Translations under genes and position numbers: made by a program
The notes under the pieces: model-generated
The model's database searches: none
Told to the model about the DNA's origin: nothing
Seen by the model: only the letters and a program-made list of their open reading frames with translations
In this document: positions 35,680 to 45,629 of the stretch, in pieces
How positions within the stretch are numbered: the first letter of the stretch is position 1
Layout: each line of letters opens with the position of its first letter
DNA from: Bacillota bacterium
Lineage (GTDB): Bacteria > Bacillota > Clostridia > Lachnospirales > Lachnospiraceae
DNA: 63,519 nt
Direction: 5' to 3'
Assembly: GCA_023435645.1 (NCBI GenBank)
Contig: JAEYRK010000073.1
Coordinates: 1-63,519, forward strand

Positions 35680-36711
35680 GTGAAAAGAGCAAGCCTGAAG
35701 GCTTTTATCCTAACCTTCTTCCTATTTACAGTCTTACTTGCCTTGGGTGGCTGTAGGAATAAGAAAGAAACCCTAGTTACGATTAATGATCGGAAGCTTA
35801 CCCTAGACGATTTTCTGTATGATATCTTTTTGATTGAAGCAGAGGGCAATGCTATGGAGCAGTATTATCAAGAAAACCTAGGCTCCAGTTATTGGGATTT
35901 TGTACGGGATGGAATTACCGTCAGAGAGGCAGCGAAGGATGCGGTCTTCTCCAGAGTCATTATGTATGAAATCCTGTCAGACCAGGCAAGGAAAGCCGGA
36001 ATTACTCTGACCGAGAGTGAAATCTCCGCAAATGAGGCTGCGGTTGATGCCTATATCAATACCGTCACAGAAACCAGCCTGGCAGCTTCCGGCTTGACCA
36101 GGGACCTGATGCTGGAAAGCTATCATCGAATCTCCCTAGGGGATAAATATTACCTATCGATTTCAGACGGTTTTACAGTGGATGAGAAAGCCATCAAAAA
36201 AAGCATATCGGCAGAGGAGACCCGTGAATATAGAACAGAATGCCTCTATGCCCCCTCTGTACGTAGTGAAAACCAACAGCTGATTGTATTATCAGAGAGT
36301 GAATTGAGCCAGATGCTGTCATCCATTCAGAATGCAGCTGATCAAATCGCTTCCGGTGCAGATATGCAGAAAATCGCAGCTGAGAATCCGAAGCTAACCC
36401 ACTATAACCGTAATTTTATAGCCGGAGACAATATTCCTGAGCTGGAATACCGGGAGGAAGCCATGACCCTGGAGAATGGGGCCTACAGTCCCATCATTAC
36501 CACCTCCTACGGTTATTATATCATTCATATGCTTGATAATCATTCGGAAGCCCGATATGAGCAAGCAATTCAGGATGCGATTGCAGCAGAAAGGAAGGCT
36601 CAGTTTGAGAAGGTTTATGAGGAGCTTAAGAAGCAATATCAGATCACCTTTCATACAAAAGCCTATGAAGCCATAACCATTGGATCCATTACTGCGCAGA
36701 GCAAGAAATAG
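35680..36711 (+). CDS. PrsA-like foldase lipoprotein (parvulin-type PPIase)
   Basis: 343 residues starting with GTG after GGAGGTATCCC; the frame extends further 5' but this start gives a proper lipoprotein signal (VLLALGGC, lipid on the Cys). A SurA-like N-terminal helical region (DFLYDIFLIEAEGN...) is followed by a degenerate parvulin core near 230-300 (GDNIPELEYREEAM, GYYIIHMLDNH). It would help fold secreted proteins at the membrane-wall interface. A terminator follows. Confidence 0.85.
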   Translation: MKRASLKAFILTFFLFTVLLALGGCRNKKETLVTINDRKLTLDDFLYDIFLIEAEGNAMEQYYQENLGSSYWDFVRDGITVREAAKDAVFSRVIMYEILSDQARKAGITLTESEISANEAAVDAYINTVTETSLAASGLTRDLMLESYHRISLGDKYYLSISDGFTVDEKAIKKSISAEETREYRTECLYAPSVRSENQQLIVLSESELSQMLSSIQNAADQIASGADMQKIAAENPKLTHYNRNFIAGDNIPELEYREEAMTLENGAYSPIITTSYGYYIIHMLDNHSEARYEQAIQDAIAAERKAQFEKVYEELKKQYQITFHTKAYEAITIGSITAQSKK

Positions 36712-36726
36712 GCATAGGATCATTCT

Positions 36727-36774
36727 GCCCCGGAGTCCGATGATGGCAATTGACATCAAATCGTAATCCGGGGC
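36727..36774 (+). terminator. terminator of the PrsA-like gene
   Basis: GCCCCGGA (36727-36734) pairs with TCCGGGGC (36767-36774) and the 3' side continues TTATTATTTG, 16 nt after the stop codon. Confidence 0.75.
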
Positions 36775-36888
36775 TTATTATTTGTAATATATTCTTAATG
36801 GATAGTATATTTTTGCCTTACATATAATATAATGAAAAGCACCTTTTCTATTTTTTGCTATTCATTATTTGAGGAAAGGGGTATTCCT

Positions 36889-37767
36889 ATGCTAAAAACC
36901 ACCTACCGGATCATTGGACTGTTTTCAAAGAAAATCGGAGATGATCATGTTGCAGCATATTCTGCTCAGGCTGCTTTCTTTATCATTATCTCCTTTTTTC
37001 CTTTTATCATGCTTTTATTGAGCATCGTCCGATACTTTCCCTTTCAGGAGAGTACTGTGATGAGAGTATTTACTCAGATCTTCCCCAGTGCCCTGCACTC
37101 TCTTGTGCTGTCTGTGATTGAGCAAATCTACAATGCGACAGCCTCCTCGGGTACCTTGATCTCCATTACTGCTGTCACTGCTCTTTGGTCAGCAGCAAAG
37201 GGCTTTCTGGCAATCATGAGGGGTCTGAATACGGTATATAATAGTAATGAAACCAGAAACTATCTCTTTCTGCGTTTTACCGCAGCAATTTATACTCTGA
37301 TCTTTGCTATCATGCTGATTGCCAGTATGGTCCTCTTTGTGTTCGGCAATAGGCTGTATCTGTGGATTCAACTGAAGATACCTGTTTTACAGGAGATGGC
37401 ACTTCTGATCATCAGCCTTCGTACGATTGTCGGTTTATTTACCCTAATCGTATTCTTCCTGGTCATCTATGTCATGATACCCAACAGGAAAACCAAGGTA
37501 GTTCATGCACTTCCGGGTGCAACTCTTTGTGCTGCAGGCTGGATGGGCTTTTCCTTTGCCTTCTCTTATTATATCGATCATTCTAACTTCTCGTCCATGT
37601 ACGGAAGTCTTACTACCATCGTATTATTTATGCTATGGATGTATTTTTGTATGTATATCCTCTTTATCGGAGCGGAAATCAATCTTATCTGTGAAAACAG
37701 GAGCTTAGTGGATAGTATTCGTAAGCTATATCGGGCTCCCTCTGAAGAAACTGCTATTCGTAGATAA
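36889..37767 (+). CDS. YihY/BrkB family membrane protein
   Basis: 292 residues, six TMs. HVAAYSAQAAFFIIISFFPF, WSAAKGFLAIMRGLNTVY and the C-terminal GSLTTIVLFMLWMYFCMYILFIGAEIN are the family hallmarks. Often mislabelled ribonuclease BN; probably a transporter or envelope protein of unknown substrate. ATG at 36889 follows AAAGGGG. Its 3' end overlaps the convergent SpoIID-domain gene by 14 nt. Confidence 0.9.
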   Translation: MLKTTYRIIGLFSKKIGDDHVAAYSAQAAFFIIISFFPFIMLLLSIVRYFPFQESTVMRVFTQIFPSALHSLVLSVIEQIYNATASSGTLISITAVTALWSAAKGFLAIMRGLNTVYNSNETRNYLFLRFTAAIYTLIFAIMLIASMVLFVFGNRLYLWIQLKIPVLQEMALLIISLRTIVGLFTLIVFFLVIYVMIPNRKTKVVHALPGATLCAAGWMGFSFAFSYYIDHSNFSSMYGSLTTIVLFMLWMYFCMYILFIGAEINLICENRSLVDSIRKLYRAPSEETAIRR

Positions 37768-40357
37768 AGCCCAGCTTCGTGTCCTGATAAAAATACCGGA
37801 CGATTTCCTCGTAAGTTTTCCCGGCATCCGCCAAGGATTTCACACCGTTCTGGCTCATCCCTACCCCATGTCCGTAGCCCCCACCAGTCAGGGTTATCGT
37901 CGACAGCTTCTTGCCGTCCTTTTTCGTATCAATGACGAAGAAGGCACTCGGCAGCAGGCTCAATTCATCCACCCCGGTTTCATCGAGACGATATACAGTG
38001 GAATGATAGGGTGAGAGCAGTGCCCGAATATTGTACTCAGTCCTGACCAGAATGGTATTCTTCGAGCCGGTTATCATCAGCTCGTAGATAATTCCACCGG
38101 TCTCCCGTTTTGTCACTGAGATATCCACAAGCTCTCCTAGGGTATCCACCGGAATGCTTTCAAATACTGCATCCCCATTCTTCACGCTACCCTTCGTCAG
38201 TGTCAGGATCAGCTCAGGATTTGCTCCATATCGCCCGGCCAGCTTCTGATCAATCGTATCCTTCAGATCCTTTGCATCAAGTGTTACATGCCAGCGGTAC
38301 CAGTTAAAGCCGCTGTCATAGGTGGCAAATTCTCTGTCATTGATGAAGCTTCTAAAATTCTCCTCCTCGCTGAGGTTCTGATAGATTTTACTTTCCTCTG
38401 ATTGAGCCGTAGCCCCTTCGGTGTCCGCTTCCACCTCCATCAGTCTTCCGGTCAGATAGGGCGTCTTTACCCCATTTGCCCAGACATCCTCTACATTCGT
38501 CGTATGTCCGCAGGAGGTAGAGAAATAATATGCCGTGATTACCTCCTCACCATATTTTACAACCTTACCATAGGTATCCTTTACAGCCAGGATGGAATCC
38601 TCATTCTCTTCAATATTGTTATATACCTGATAGGATACACTATCATCCACATGAGCACCGTAATTGCTTAAGCTGTTGGCCATCAGATGACGATAAGCAT
38701 AGCTTCTGGCACAGACCGCCTGGACCTTGAGGGCTTCCAGGCCATAATAGGTGGGCATTTCGCTGGGAATAACAGCATACAGATATTCCTCCATGGGAAG
38801 CTCATTCACTACCAGCAAGCCTTTCTCCCCCTCCGAGATCTCGATGGTTCCCCGGTACTTCGGATTTCCCGTGGATCGTTCCACGGATAGGAGCTTAATC
38901 TTACCCTTCTCAGATGCAGGCTTAAGGATGATTCTGCCGGATGACATCATCGTGGAGCCGGGTTCTACCATGACAATTTCACCAGCCTGATAGGAGCTTT
39001 CTCCATCCTCATTACGGATGGTATAATCCGAGCTACAGGTGAATTCCACCTTATCATGATAGATGCTTTTATAGCCCGTGGTTTGCAGCAGAACACGAAT
39101 ATTCTCCGCTTTGATACCCTCGCGGATCAGAGCCGCGCTAATTTTACCTCCGGATACAACAAAATCCGTGGTTTCATACCCTACCAGGATGCTGTTCGTC
39201 TCTTCCATGGATAGCTCTCCATAGACCTTATAAATTCTATACTCCTCCTCCAATGGAACCCTTCCATAGCCCTCCACCTCAATAAAATCCTCTCCGGACA
39301 TCAGGACCTTGCCACGAATCAAATCCGGTTTGACACTGATGCCAACCACCCTTTGATTTTCGATGGTGATATCACCGACTACCTCCCCAATGTTTGTTGA
39401 CAGACGGTTTTTCGCAGGAAATGCTTTGTTAATCCCATTGATAAAGGTATCCACCAATAGATCCTGTCCCTTTTTGATCCAAACGTTATGTAGAACAATC
39501 TTCTCTGTGGATATTTCTCTGATATAGATAATCTCCTGTCCACGGACAAGAGCCTTCAGACCTTGATTCAGAAAGCTCTCCTCATAATCCTTCCCTGTTA
39601 GACTGTTTTGGGGATTATATGAAGGAGCTGTGTTCCCTGCGGAAAGGGCGGTGTCTGCTGCCGATGAGCTTGTATCCGCTGCCGATGGAGTTGTCTCTAC
39701 TACTGGCGGGGTAGTCCCTGCTGTCTTAAGCTCTGCTATGAATTCTATATAATCCTTAGAGTTCTCGTAATAATATCTCCCCTTATCGGTAACGATCCTA
39801 TCCTTGCCCTCCTCAGAGACCTCTCTCGCCAGAACGAATAAGGTCTCCTCCTTCATGCCCTTCTCATCCCCCTGCTTCTTCCAGATAGCCTCATAGAGCT
39901 CAAGAAAATCTTTTATTGGCATGTCCTCCTCTGCTTTCATAAAATCAAAGGATAGCCCGGCATATACTCCCTGATAATCAGGTTTTAATAAAATCAGCTT
40001 GTCAACCAATTCCTTACAGTAGCCATAGGTCAGAGCCTCCGCGGGGTTATTCTTTACCTCATGCTCAATCAGGCCCATCTTCCAAACAGCATTCACATAG
40101 GAATCATACCAGCCGGACATGGAGGACTCCTGATAAGTAATTCCCTTCGGCAGGGTCTCCCGATCCGCCCGGTCATATTCCAGAAAGCTGAGAAGACGGT
40201 AGGCCTCTGCCATGGTCATGACATTCTCCTTGACCTTTACCTGATCAGATCCATTCTCCGAATTGATTTTACGAATAATATTCATGGTCAGGATTACCAG
40301 TATGATTGCGATACAGACTGCCATTAAAATTAGTTTTTTCCTTAATCCCATATTCAT
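37754..40357 (-). CDS. large SpoIID-domain protein
   Basis: 867 residues. TM at about 8-27; an N-terminal helical region unlike SpoIID; a low-complexity Ser/Ala/Thr linker near 215-245 with repeats of the type AADTSSSAADTALSAGNTAPS; then a long beta-rich stretch and the SpoIID amidase-enhancer domain (GLEALKVQAVCARSYAYRHL, STSCGHTTNVEDVWANG, GGGYGHGVGMSQNGVKSL). SpoIID proteins are lytic transglycosylases, used in engulfment; this form is more than twice the usual size and is probably a LytB-like wall enzyme. ATG follows GGAGACATT. Confidence 0.88.
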   Translation of the reverse strand: MNMGLRKKLILMAVCIAIILVILTMNIIRKINSENGSDQVKVKENVMTMAEAYRLLSFLEYDRADRETLPKGITYQESSMSGWYDSYVNAVWKMGLIEHEVKNNPAEALTYGYCKELVDKLILLKPDYQGVYAGLSFDFMKAEEDMPIKDFLELYEAIWKKQGDEKGMKEETLFVLAREVSEEGKDRIVTDKGRYYYENSKDYIEFIAELKTAGTTPPVVETTPSAADTSSSAADTALSAGNTAPSYNPQNSLTGKDYEESFLNQGLKALVRGQEIIYIREISTEKIVLHNVWIKKGQDLLVDTFINGINKAFPAKNRLSTNIGEVVGDITIENQRVVGISVKPDLIRGKVLMSGEDFIEVEGYGRVPLEEEYRIYKVYGELSMEETNSILVGYETTDFVVSGGKISAALIREGIKAENIRVLLQTTGYKSIYHDKVEFTCSSDYTIRNEDGESSYQAGEIVMVEPGSTMMSSGRIILKPASEKGKIKLLSVERSTGNPKYRGTIEISEGEKGLLVVNELPMEEYLYAVIPSEMPTYYGLEALKVQAVCARSYAYRHLMANSLSNYGAHVDDSVSYQVYNNIEENEDSILAVKDTYGKVVKYGEEVITAYYFSTSCGHTTNVEDVWANGVKTPYLTGRLMEVEADTEGATAQSEESKIYQNLSEEENFRSFINDREFATYDSGFNWYRWHVTLDAKDLKDTIDQKLAGRYGANPELILTLTKGSVKNGDAVFESIPVDTLGELVDISVTKRETGGIIYELMITGSKNTILVRTEYNIRALLSPYHSTVYRLDETGVDELSLLPSAFFVIDTKKDGKKLSTITLTGGGYGHGVGMSQNGVKSLADAGKTYEEIVRYFYQDTKLGFIYE

Positions 40358-40436
40358 AATGTCTCCTACTCCGGATCCGGCCAGACCCTGAATTAGCTTG
40401 ATTATCCCATATCCTAATATATTATGTCAATGAACG

Positions 40437-40516
40437 TATTATTCGTACAAGTTTCTAAGAACCTAATATTCGTACAAGTTCTAAGAACCTAATATTCCTA
40501 CAAGATTCTAGAAACC
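40437..40516. repeat. three tandem 26-27-nt repeats
   Basis: Units 40437-40463, 40464-40489 and 40490-40516 share the core ATTCGTACAAG followed by a TTCTAAGAACC-type box. They lie 80 nt upstream of the SpoIID-domain gene and 120 nt before the lipoprotein gene on the other strand. The box TTCTAAGAA is nearly palindromic, so the array could be a set of operators. Confidence 0.7.
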
Positions 40517-40636
40517 GCATTCAACCGAGAGCAAGCTAAACTAAAAAGGGATTGGGAACGATATTTGGTCCTATGACGTCTAATCTATGTGACATATAGA
40601 ATAAGTAAGGGCTATTTCCTATAGCGGGAGGTGTTT

Positions 40637-41625
40637 ATGAAGAAAAAATTGATGATAATTCTCATTCTGTCAAATATGTTGGCGGCAGCTGCCTGTAATA
40701 AGGGCGGTACAATAAATACAAAAGCTTCCCTCGAAGATCCAGGCACGGTACCGGGACAATCGTTAGCCTCTCCTGAAGAGGGGGAAGATGAAAACGATAC
40801 AGCCATAAAAGAGGAGAAGGACGGTGGTCCTGTGGATACCCTTGTCTGCCAGGATTTTTACCCGCTTAAGTCTGATACGGAATATGTGTATGAGGGACAG
40901 GGTATGGAATTTGCCTCTTATATCACCCATATCGACTATATTGACCCGGCAGCTGGTCGGATGCAAACCCGGACCAACAATGGGGGAACCGAAACTGTTC
41001 GGGTATTGGAGTTTAAGGAGGGTAAGCTGTATCTGATCCATACGGTTAGTGAGTCTTATTACCGTGATGATCTACTGGATATTCCTGCAGAGGAGGATGC
41101 AGAGATACTTCTGATGGAACCCTTGATACCGGGAACTAGCTGGACCCTTCCCGACGGAAGGAAAAGATACATCTCTGCCTCGGATGTCGAGCTTTCTACC
41201 CCCACCGGTAAATACCGGACCCTTGAGGTGACTACCGAGTCAGAGTTTGGCGTCAGCAAGGATTATTATGCGAGGTATACCGGTCTTGTCAAATCCGTGT
41301 TCAGTTCAGAGGGCTACGAGATAACTTCCACCCTAAGCAGTATGAAGCATGCTCCGCTAACTAAGGATATTTTATCAACTCCCTCTATCTTGGCGAGGAT
41401 CGTATCATCTATCTGGATCTCTCCTCTGCATTTATAGAAGAAAATAACACTGGTGCAGCTTATGAACAGCTACTTCTTCAGAGTATTACCAATACCCTCG
41501 GTATGTATTATGGTGCAGAGGAGTTATCTCTTACCATAGAGGGTAAGCCCTATGAATCAGGCCACATTCTGATGAAGAAGGGTGAGACGATCAAGGTGAA
41601 TATGGATTTGGTCATCACAAAGTAA
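40637..41625 (+). pseudogene. GerMN-domain lipoprotein gene broken by an internal deletion and frameshift
   Basis: ATG at 40637 after GGGAGGTG opens a lipoprotein frame (lipobox AAAAC near Cys 20) whose first domain is intact for about 245 residues. The frame then ends at 41437. From 41375 the +1 frame continues as INSLYLGED-IIYLDLSSAF-ITNTLGMYYGAEELSLTIEGKPYE to TAA at 41623-41625, which is the C-terminal half of a GerMN domain. The first half of that domain is absent, so a deletion fused the two parts out of frame. GerM proteins act in sporulation and germination. The downstream terminator is intact. Confidence 0.8.
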
Positions 41626-41670
41626 GTGAGGATGCTGTCCTGGTATCCTAAGGCATCACAGAAATAACCA

Positions 41671-41715
41671 GAGGCACCGATACGCTGAAACAAGCCGTAT
41701 CCGTGCCTCTTTTTA
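41671..41715 (+). terminator. terminator of the GerMN gene
   Basis: GAGGCACCGATACG pairs with CGTATCCGTGCCTC over a 17-nt loop and is followed by TTTTT on the plus strand. The DUF4340 gene converges on it from the other side. Confidence 0.82.
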
Positions 41716-41741
41716 TTATGGTATCACTTACTCTTGCGGTA

Positions 41742-43283
41742 CTATTCCATACCTTTGAATTCCTTGATTGTAGTGATGATTTCTTCAATCTCCCGTTTAT
41801 CCGTGAAAAAGCGGATCGGATTATCCTGGGTTTTTACGATATAGAAGCTGTCATTGTAAGGCATATAGGCTGAGGTTAAGCTATTCCCATTGGTCAGATG
41901 ATAGGTAATGGTCAGGGTTGTTCGGAGCTCCTCTTCCCTTACCGGCTCCAATATTTCCTTATCATAGCCTGCTCCAATCATAATCTGATAGACATCCTTA
42001 AAGATACCCTCTTCCACTTCTTTCCCATTATAGTAATAGCTTGCCTTTGTGATCTCCTTGCCTTCCTCATCCTTCGTGCTAGTCCTCTTGATTTCCATGC
42101 TATAGGGCTGATTGTCGATATTGATTTCTATCCTTTGAACGGTGTCTATATTGGGTATGGTAATAAAGGAGGTAAGTACACCGAAGGGATTTGTCTGCAG
42201 CATCTGATCGATTGCTTCTGCCTTCATCGTATATACACTGCTGCTGCCCTCAGGCCTTACATAATAATTCTCTCCCCCATCCTTGTTCCCTACATAGATT
42301 GTATAGCTTTTATTCTCCTGATAGGTCTTTTCTGTGACTTCATTGCCTGTAATCGGATCTGTTTCCGGCTTCTCCAGGGCCTTTGTAACTGTCTCGTAAT
42401 AACCGACTGTTATTGTGGCAGCCGGCTCCACCAGACCGTATTTCTGAGGCTCCTTACCTGAATAATCCACATTGTGAACGAACTTTAGGCCAGCGTATTT
42501 TGGCAGCAGCTCGGATACCTTCGAGCCATCAGCGGAGTATCCTTCCTCATAGGGCTTTAAAACAACCCAGGGGAACATACCCGATCCGGTTTTATCCGCT
42601 GTATTCTCCCTATCATAAAGTAGCTCAAAGCTGTTCCCATCCTTCTGCTCGACAAGGACATGGTAAATGCTCTCTGCAGAAAACACCGGTGGATTTACCA
42701 AGGCTGTCATATCAAGATCGCTAACGGCCATTCGTGTACCATAGGAGCTATCCAGAAGATAGACCGCCTCGCTGTCGTTCACCTGGGCATAATAACCGTC
42801 TCCGGTAATCACCTTGTCACCGATATTTAACCGTAATGCCTTACCATCCGATTGGACTGCCTCAAAATAGATCGCAGGCTCCTTTAAACCATACTCCTCC
42901 GGATCCACCGGCTTCTCCATAATTAGCTTCTTTGCCTTGACAACCGCAGAAAGACTGAGCATATCCACCACTTTTTCCTGATTGATCGGCCTTTCCGGGT
43001 CTGCTTCTGATTTCCATAGGGAGCCCTCTAGAATAAGCCTCAGATCGGCTTCCTGATTCACCAGGCGGATGGAATTGATCAGAGACGTATCCATCTTTGC
43101 TAATTCAAGATTGGTTGTCTGATTAGCTCCCTCCGTGTCCTGCATACTGCCCTGTTGATCAGGACTCTTCTTCTCAGTTGCCTGATCCCTGCCGGAATAC
43201 CAGAGATAGAAAACAATTAATGCTGTAGTAGCAAGCAGAAGCGAAATCAATGTAATCGCATTCTTCCTCTTCCTTCTTGACAT
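41742..43283 (-). CDS. DUF4340 domain protein, Gld-type ABC operon
   Basis: 513 residues. One TM at about 10-28, then a soluble region with DUF4340 repeats (INSIRLVNQEADLRLILEGSLWKSE; EPAIYFEAVQSDGKALRLNIGDKVITGDGYYAQV). Such proteins sit after GldG in many ABC operons outside gliding bacteria and face the outer side of the membrane. Start ATG overlaps the stop of the GldG-like gene by 1 nt, showing coupling. Last gene of the operon. Confidence 0.85.
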   Translation of the reverse strand: MSRRKRKNAITLISLLLATTALIVFYLWYSGRDQATEKKSPDQQGSMQDTEGANQTTNLELAKMDTSLINSIRLVNQEADLRLILEGSLWKSEADPERPINQEKVVDMLSLSAVVKAKKLIMEKPVDPEEYGLKEPAIYFEAVQSDGKALRLNIGDKVITGDGYYAQVNDSEAVYLLDSSYGTRMAVSDLDMTALVNPPVFSAESIYHVLVEQKDGNSFELLYDRENTADKTGSGMFPWVVLKPYEEGYSADGSKVSELLPKYAGLKFVHNVDYSGKEPQKYGLVEPAATITVGYYETVTKALEKPETDPITGNEVTEKTYQENKSYTIYVGNKDGGENYYVRPEGSSSVYTMKAEAIDQMLQTNPFGVLTSFITIPNIDTVQRIEINIDNQPYSMEIKRTSTKDEEGKEITKASYYYNGKEVEEGIFKDVYQIMIGAGYDKEILEPVREEELRTTLTITYHLTNGNSLTSAYMPYNDSFYIVKTQDNPIRFFTDKREIEEIITTIKEFKGME

Positions 43284-44749
43284 TAACGCTTCCTCCTTCT
43301 AATACTGATCATTACTCCGCCAGCTAAAATAAGGAGCGGTAATACCACCACAGTGATAATTCCCCAGGAATTGGCTTGCTTCTGGGTAAGCGCTAGCGGA
43401 TCCATCGTCAGACTCCTTGTTTTGACTGCTATGGGACTGATTCCCCCGGCCAGATTACTTATGGTTCCTGTGAAGATCTCATAGTTACCAAATCCCTCTA
43501 GGGCCGAATCCTCAAATACAAATTCCGAGGAATAGACGATCAGACTTGAGCTATTGCCTTTAAAGCTGTCCGTTGCTGCCAGTCCCACATAGAAGGGTCC
43601 GTCCAGGTCATCCTTTTCCTTAGATAAGGTATTCGTTTCAAGATTAACCTTTGCATATGCCTTATCCGAGGTTACCAGCAGCGGTTCCACCTTGAGAGAG
43701 CTCCTGGTATTATCGGTGATCTGAAGACCTGTCGAAGAAGGCATAATTACAAATTTGCCATACTGTAATGCACTACTGGTAATGCCATGCTCCCTTACCT
43801 CAGGTATGATGAGGTGAGGATTATTCTGCGCATGCCGATTGGAGTCCCCTTCAAAGATAACGCCCTCCTGTAATTCGATGCCATAATGCTCCATCAGGGA
43901 TTTTAGATTAACCAGCTTTGTTGCCTTATAATCCACTACAAGTATGACATCACCGCCATTTTCCATATAATCAAGGATCATAGCAATCTCATCCGCAGTA
44001 AAATCTACTTCCGGTGAGTTGATCAGTAGGATATCACAATCCTCAGGAATACTGGAGATGGTCAGAGTCGGTGTCGCGTTCGCCTTCACATTTAGCTTAT
44101 CCAGAGCCGTAGTGAATATCTGACCGGTTTCCCTCTCCTGATGACCTGTGGTGGTGTAGAGGACCGGAATGTCCTCCGTGGTAACATACTGGATGGCAGA
44201 GGTTAGCTTACCCTCCACATCGATCCCCATTAAATTATAATTGAAGGTTTCATAGTTGAACTCATCCCCGTAAACCAGCATATCCTCATAATCAATATAC
44301 ATGGCGCGGTTGTTGCTGTGATTTACGACCAGGAAGCTGTTCGTGATCACCTCCTCCTCCACATACTGGGAGGCAAACTTCGGGTAAAGCACGGGGTCCT
44401 TTAAAACCACATCAATATGATTGGACAAGCTTTCATATTTCTCTGCAATGCGCTTAAAAAGCTGGGTCTCCTTCCCCGTCTCCACAAGATAGTAGATCGA
44501 GATATCATCTTTTAGGCCCTTCACAAGATCCTTCGTAGGCTGTGTCAGGGTGTAATAATTATTTGCACTAAAATCAAACTTTAGATCCATCCTGGATACG
44601 ATGAGGTTAATTACCATCAGCATAACCAGCACTATGACAGTAAGTAAGGAGGTATATGCCCCACTCCTGAATTTCCTTCCGGAAAAGGAGGTCTTAAGCT
44701 TATCGAATGCTCCTATCTTCTTCTCGTCCTGATGATTGAATTCGTTCAT
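43283..44749 (-). CDS. GldG-like membrane protein of an ABC operon
   Basis: 488 residues with TMs near the two ends (about 35-55 and 460-480) and a large external domain. ISIYYLVETGKETQLFKRIAEKYE resembles the GldG family, and DYMENGGDVILVVDYKA the DUF4350-like GATase-type fold. With the ATPase, the permease and the DUF4340 protein it forms a Gld-type ABC complex, whose cargo outside gliding bacteria is unknown. It may act in envelope maintenance. Confidence 0.85.
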   Translation of the reverse strand: MNEFNHQDEKKIGAFDKLKTSFSGRKFRSGAYTSLLTVIVLVMLMVINLIVSRMDLKFDFSANNYYTLTQPTKDLVKGLKDDISIYYLVETGKETQLFKRIAEKYESLSNHIDVVLKDPVLYPKFASQYVEEEVITNSFLVVNHSNNRAMYIDYEDMLVYGDEFNYETFNYNLMGIDVEGKLTSAIQYVTTEDIPVLYTTTGHQERETGQIFTTALDKLNVKANATPTLTISSIPEDCDILLINSPEVDFTADEIAMILDYMENGGDVILVVDYKATKLVNLKSLMEHYGIELQEGVIFEGDSNRHAQNNPHLIIPEVREHGITSSALQYGKFVIMPSSTGLQITDNTRSSLKVEPLLVTSDKAYAKVNLETNTLSKEKDDLDGPFYVGLAATDSFKGNSSSLIVYSSEFVFEDSALEGFGNYEIFTGTISNLAGGISPIAVKTRSLTMDPLALTQKQANSWGIITVVVLPLLILAGGVMISIRRRKR

Positions 44750-44765
44750 TGTTCTCTCCTCCTCC

Positions 44766-45629
44766 CTAGCTCCATCTCTTCTTCTTAATTACTTGTACCG
44801 TTAAAAACAAGAAAAGGATGATGATGCTGAAATAATAAATCATATCGGCCAGATCAAATATCCCGTATTGGAAGGAATCGTATCTGGAGATTAGGGACAG
44901 CCATTTCATAATCTTTCCGATGAGTCCGTCAAACATCACTTTATTCATGAAAAACAGCATGACGAGAGCTGCTTCCCCAATGATTCCAATGCTTATGCTG
45001 ACAAACAGATTATGCATCATCAGATAAAGGATAAAGCTGATTAAGAGAATTGCCGCAAGGCAGACAATAAAGGATATCTTATGGTCCACAGGTAAAATCG
45101 GAGCGATGATATCCATCAGCATGGTAATTAAGAAGGTAAAAAATGCAATGACTGCTGCTACCACCTGACTCTCCGTCAGAGATGAGATGAAGAGGCCGAT
45201 GGCCAGGTATGTCCCTCCTAGAATGAGAAACCCTAAGATACTGGCATATGCAGAGGCCATGGGAACATAGCCATACTGCTTCATGATTATAGGATAGAAG
45301 GAGGTAACTGCCATGACAGAGCCATATACCGTAAATACGGCAAGGTATTTACCAAGGACGATGGATCCGGCAGTAAGCGGTGATGTAAATAAGAGCTGAT
45401 CCGTCTTCTGTCTGTTTTCCTCCGCCATTAACCGCATGGTGATCAAAGGAATCAACAGAATAAAGATAAAGGTAATCCCGGATAGGGTAAATTCAAAATT
45501 CGGTCTCCTGGAATATAAATTCTGCAGGTAAAAGAATATGCCGATAATCATCAGGAAGAAGGCGATGAAGACATATCCGATGATCGATGTAAAATAGGTG
45601 CGTAATTCCTTCTTATAAATTGCCAGCAT
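44766..45629 (-). CDS. ABC-2 type permease (GldF-like)
   Basis: 287 residues with six TMs; the N-terminus MLAIYKKELRTYFTSIIGYVFIA and the RLMAEENRQKTDQLLFTSPL loop are typical of the permease in Gld/Nos-type ABC operons. ATG at 45629 follows GAGGAGG and overlaps the stop of the ATPase gene by 17 nt. It pairs with the ATPase to form the transporter core. Confidence 0.9.
   Translation of the reverse strand: MLAIYKKELRTYFTSIIGYVFIAFFLMIIGIFFYLQNLYSRRPNFEFTLSGITFIFILLIPLITMRLMAEENRQKTDQLLFTSPLTAGSIVLGKYLAVFTVYGSVMAVTSFYPIIMKQYGYVPMASAYASILGFLILGGTYLAIGLFISSLTESQVVAAVIAFFTFLITMLMDIIAPILPVDHKISFIVCLAAILLISFILYLMMHNLFVSISIGIIGEAALVMLFFMNKVMFDGLIGKIMKWLSLISRYDSFQYGIFDLADMIYYFSIIILFLFLTVQVIKKKRWS

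Noticed and set aside
40437..40516. Tandem repeats considered as a short CRISPR
   Set aside because: Units are directly adjacent with no spacers and no cas genes nearby.
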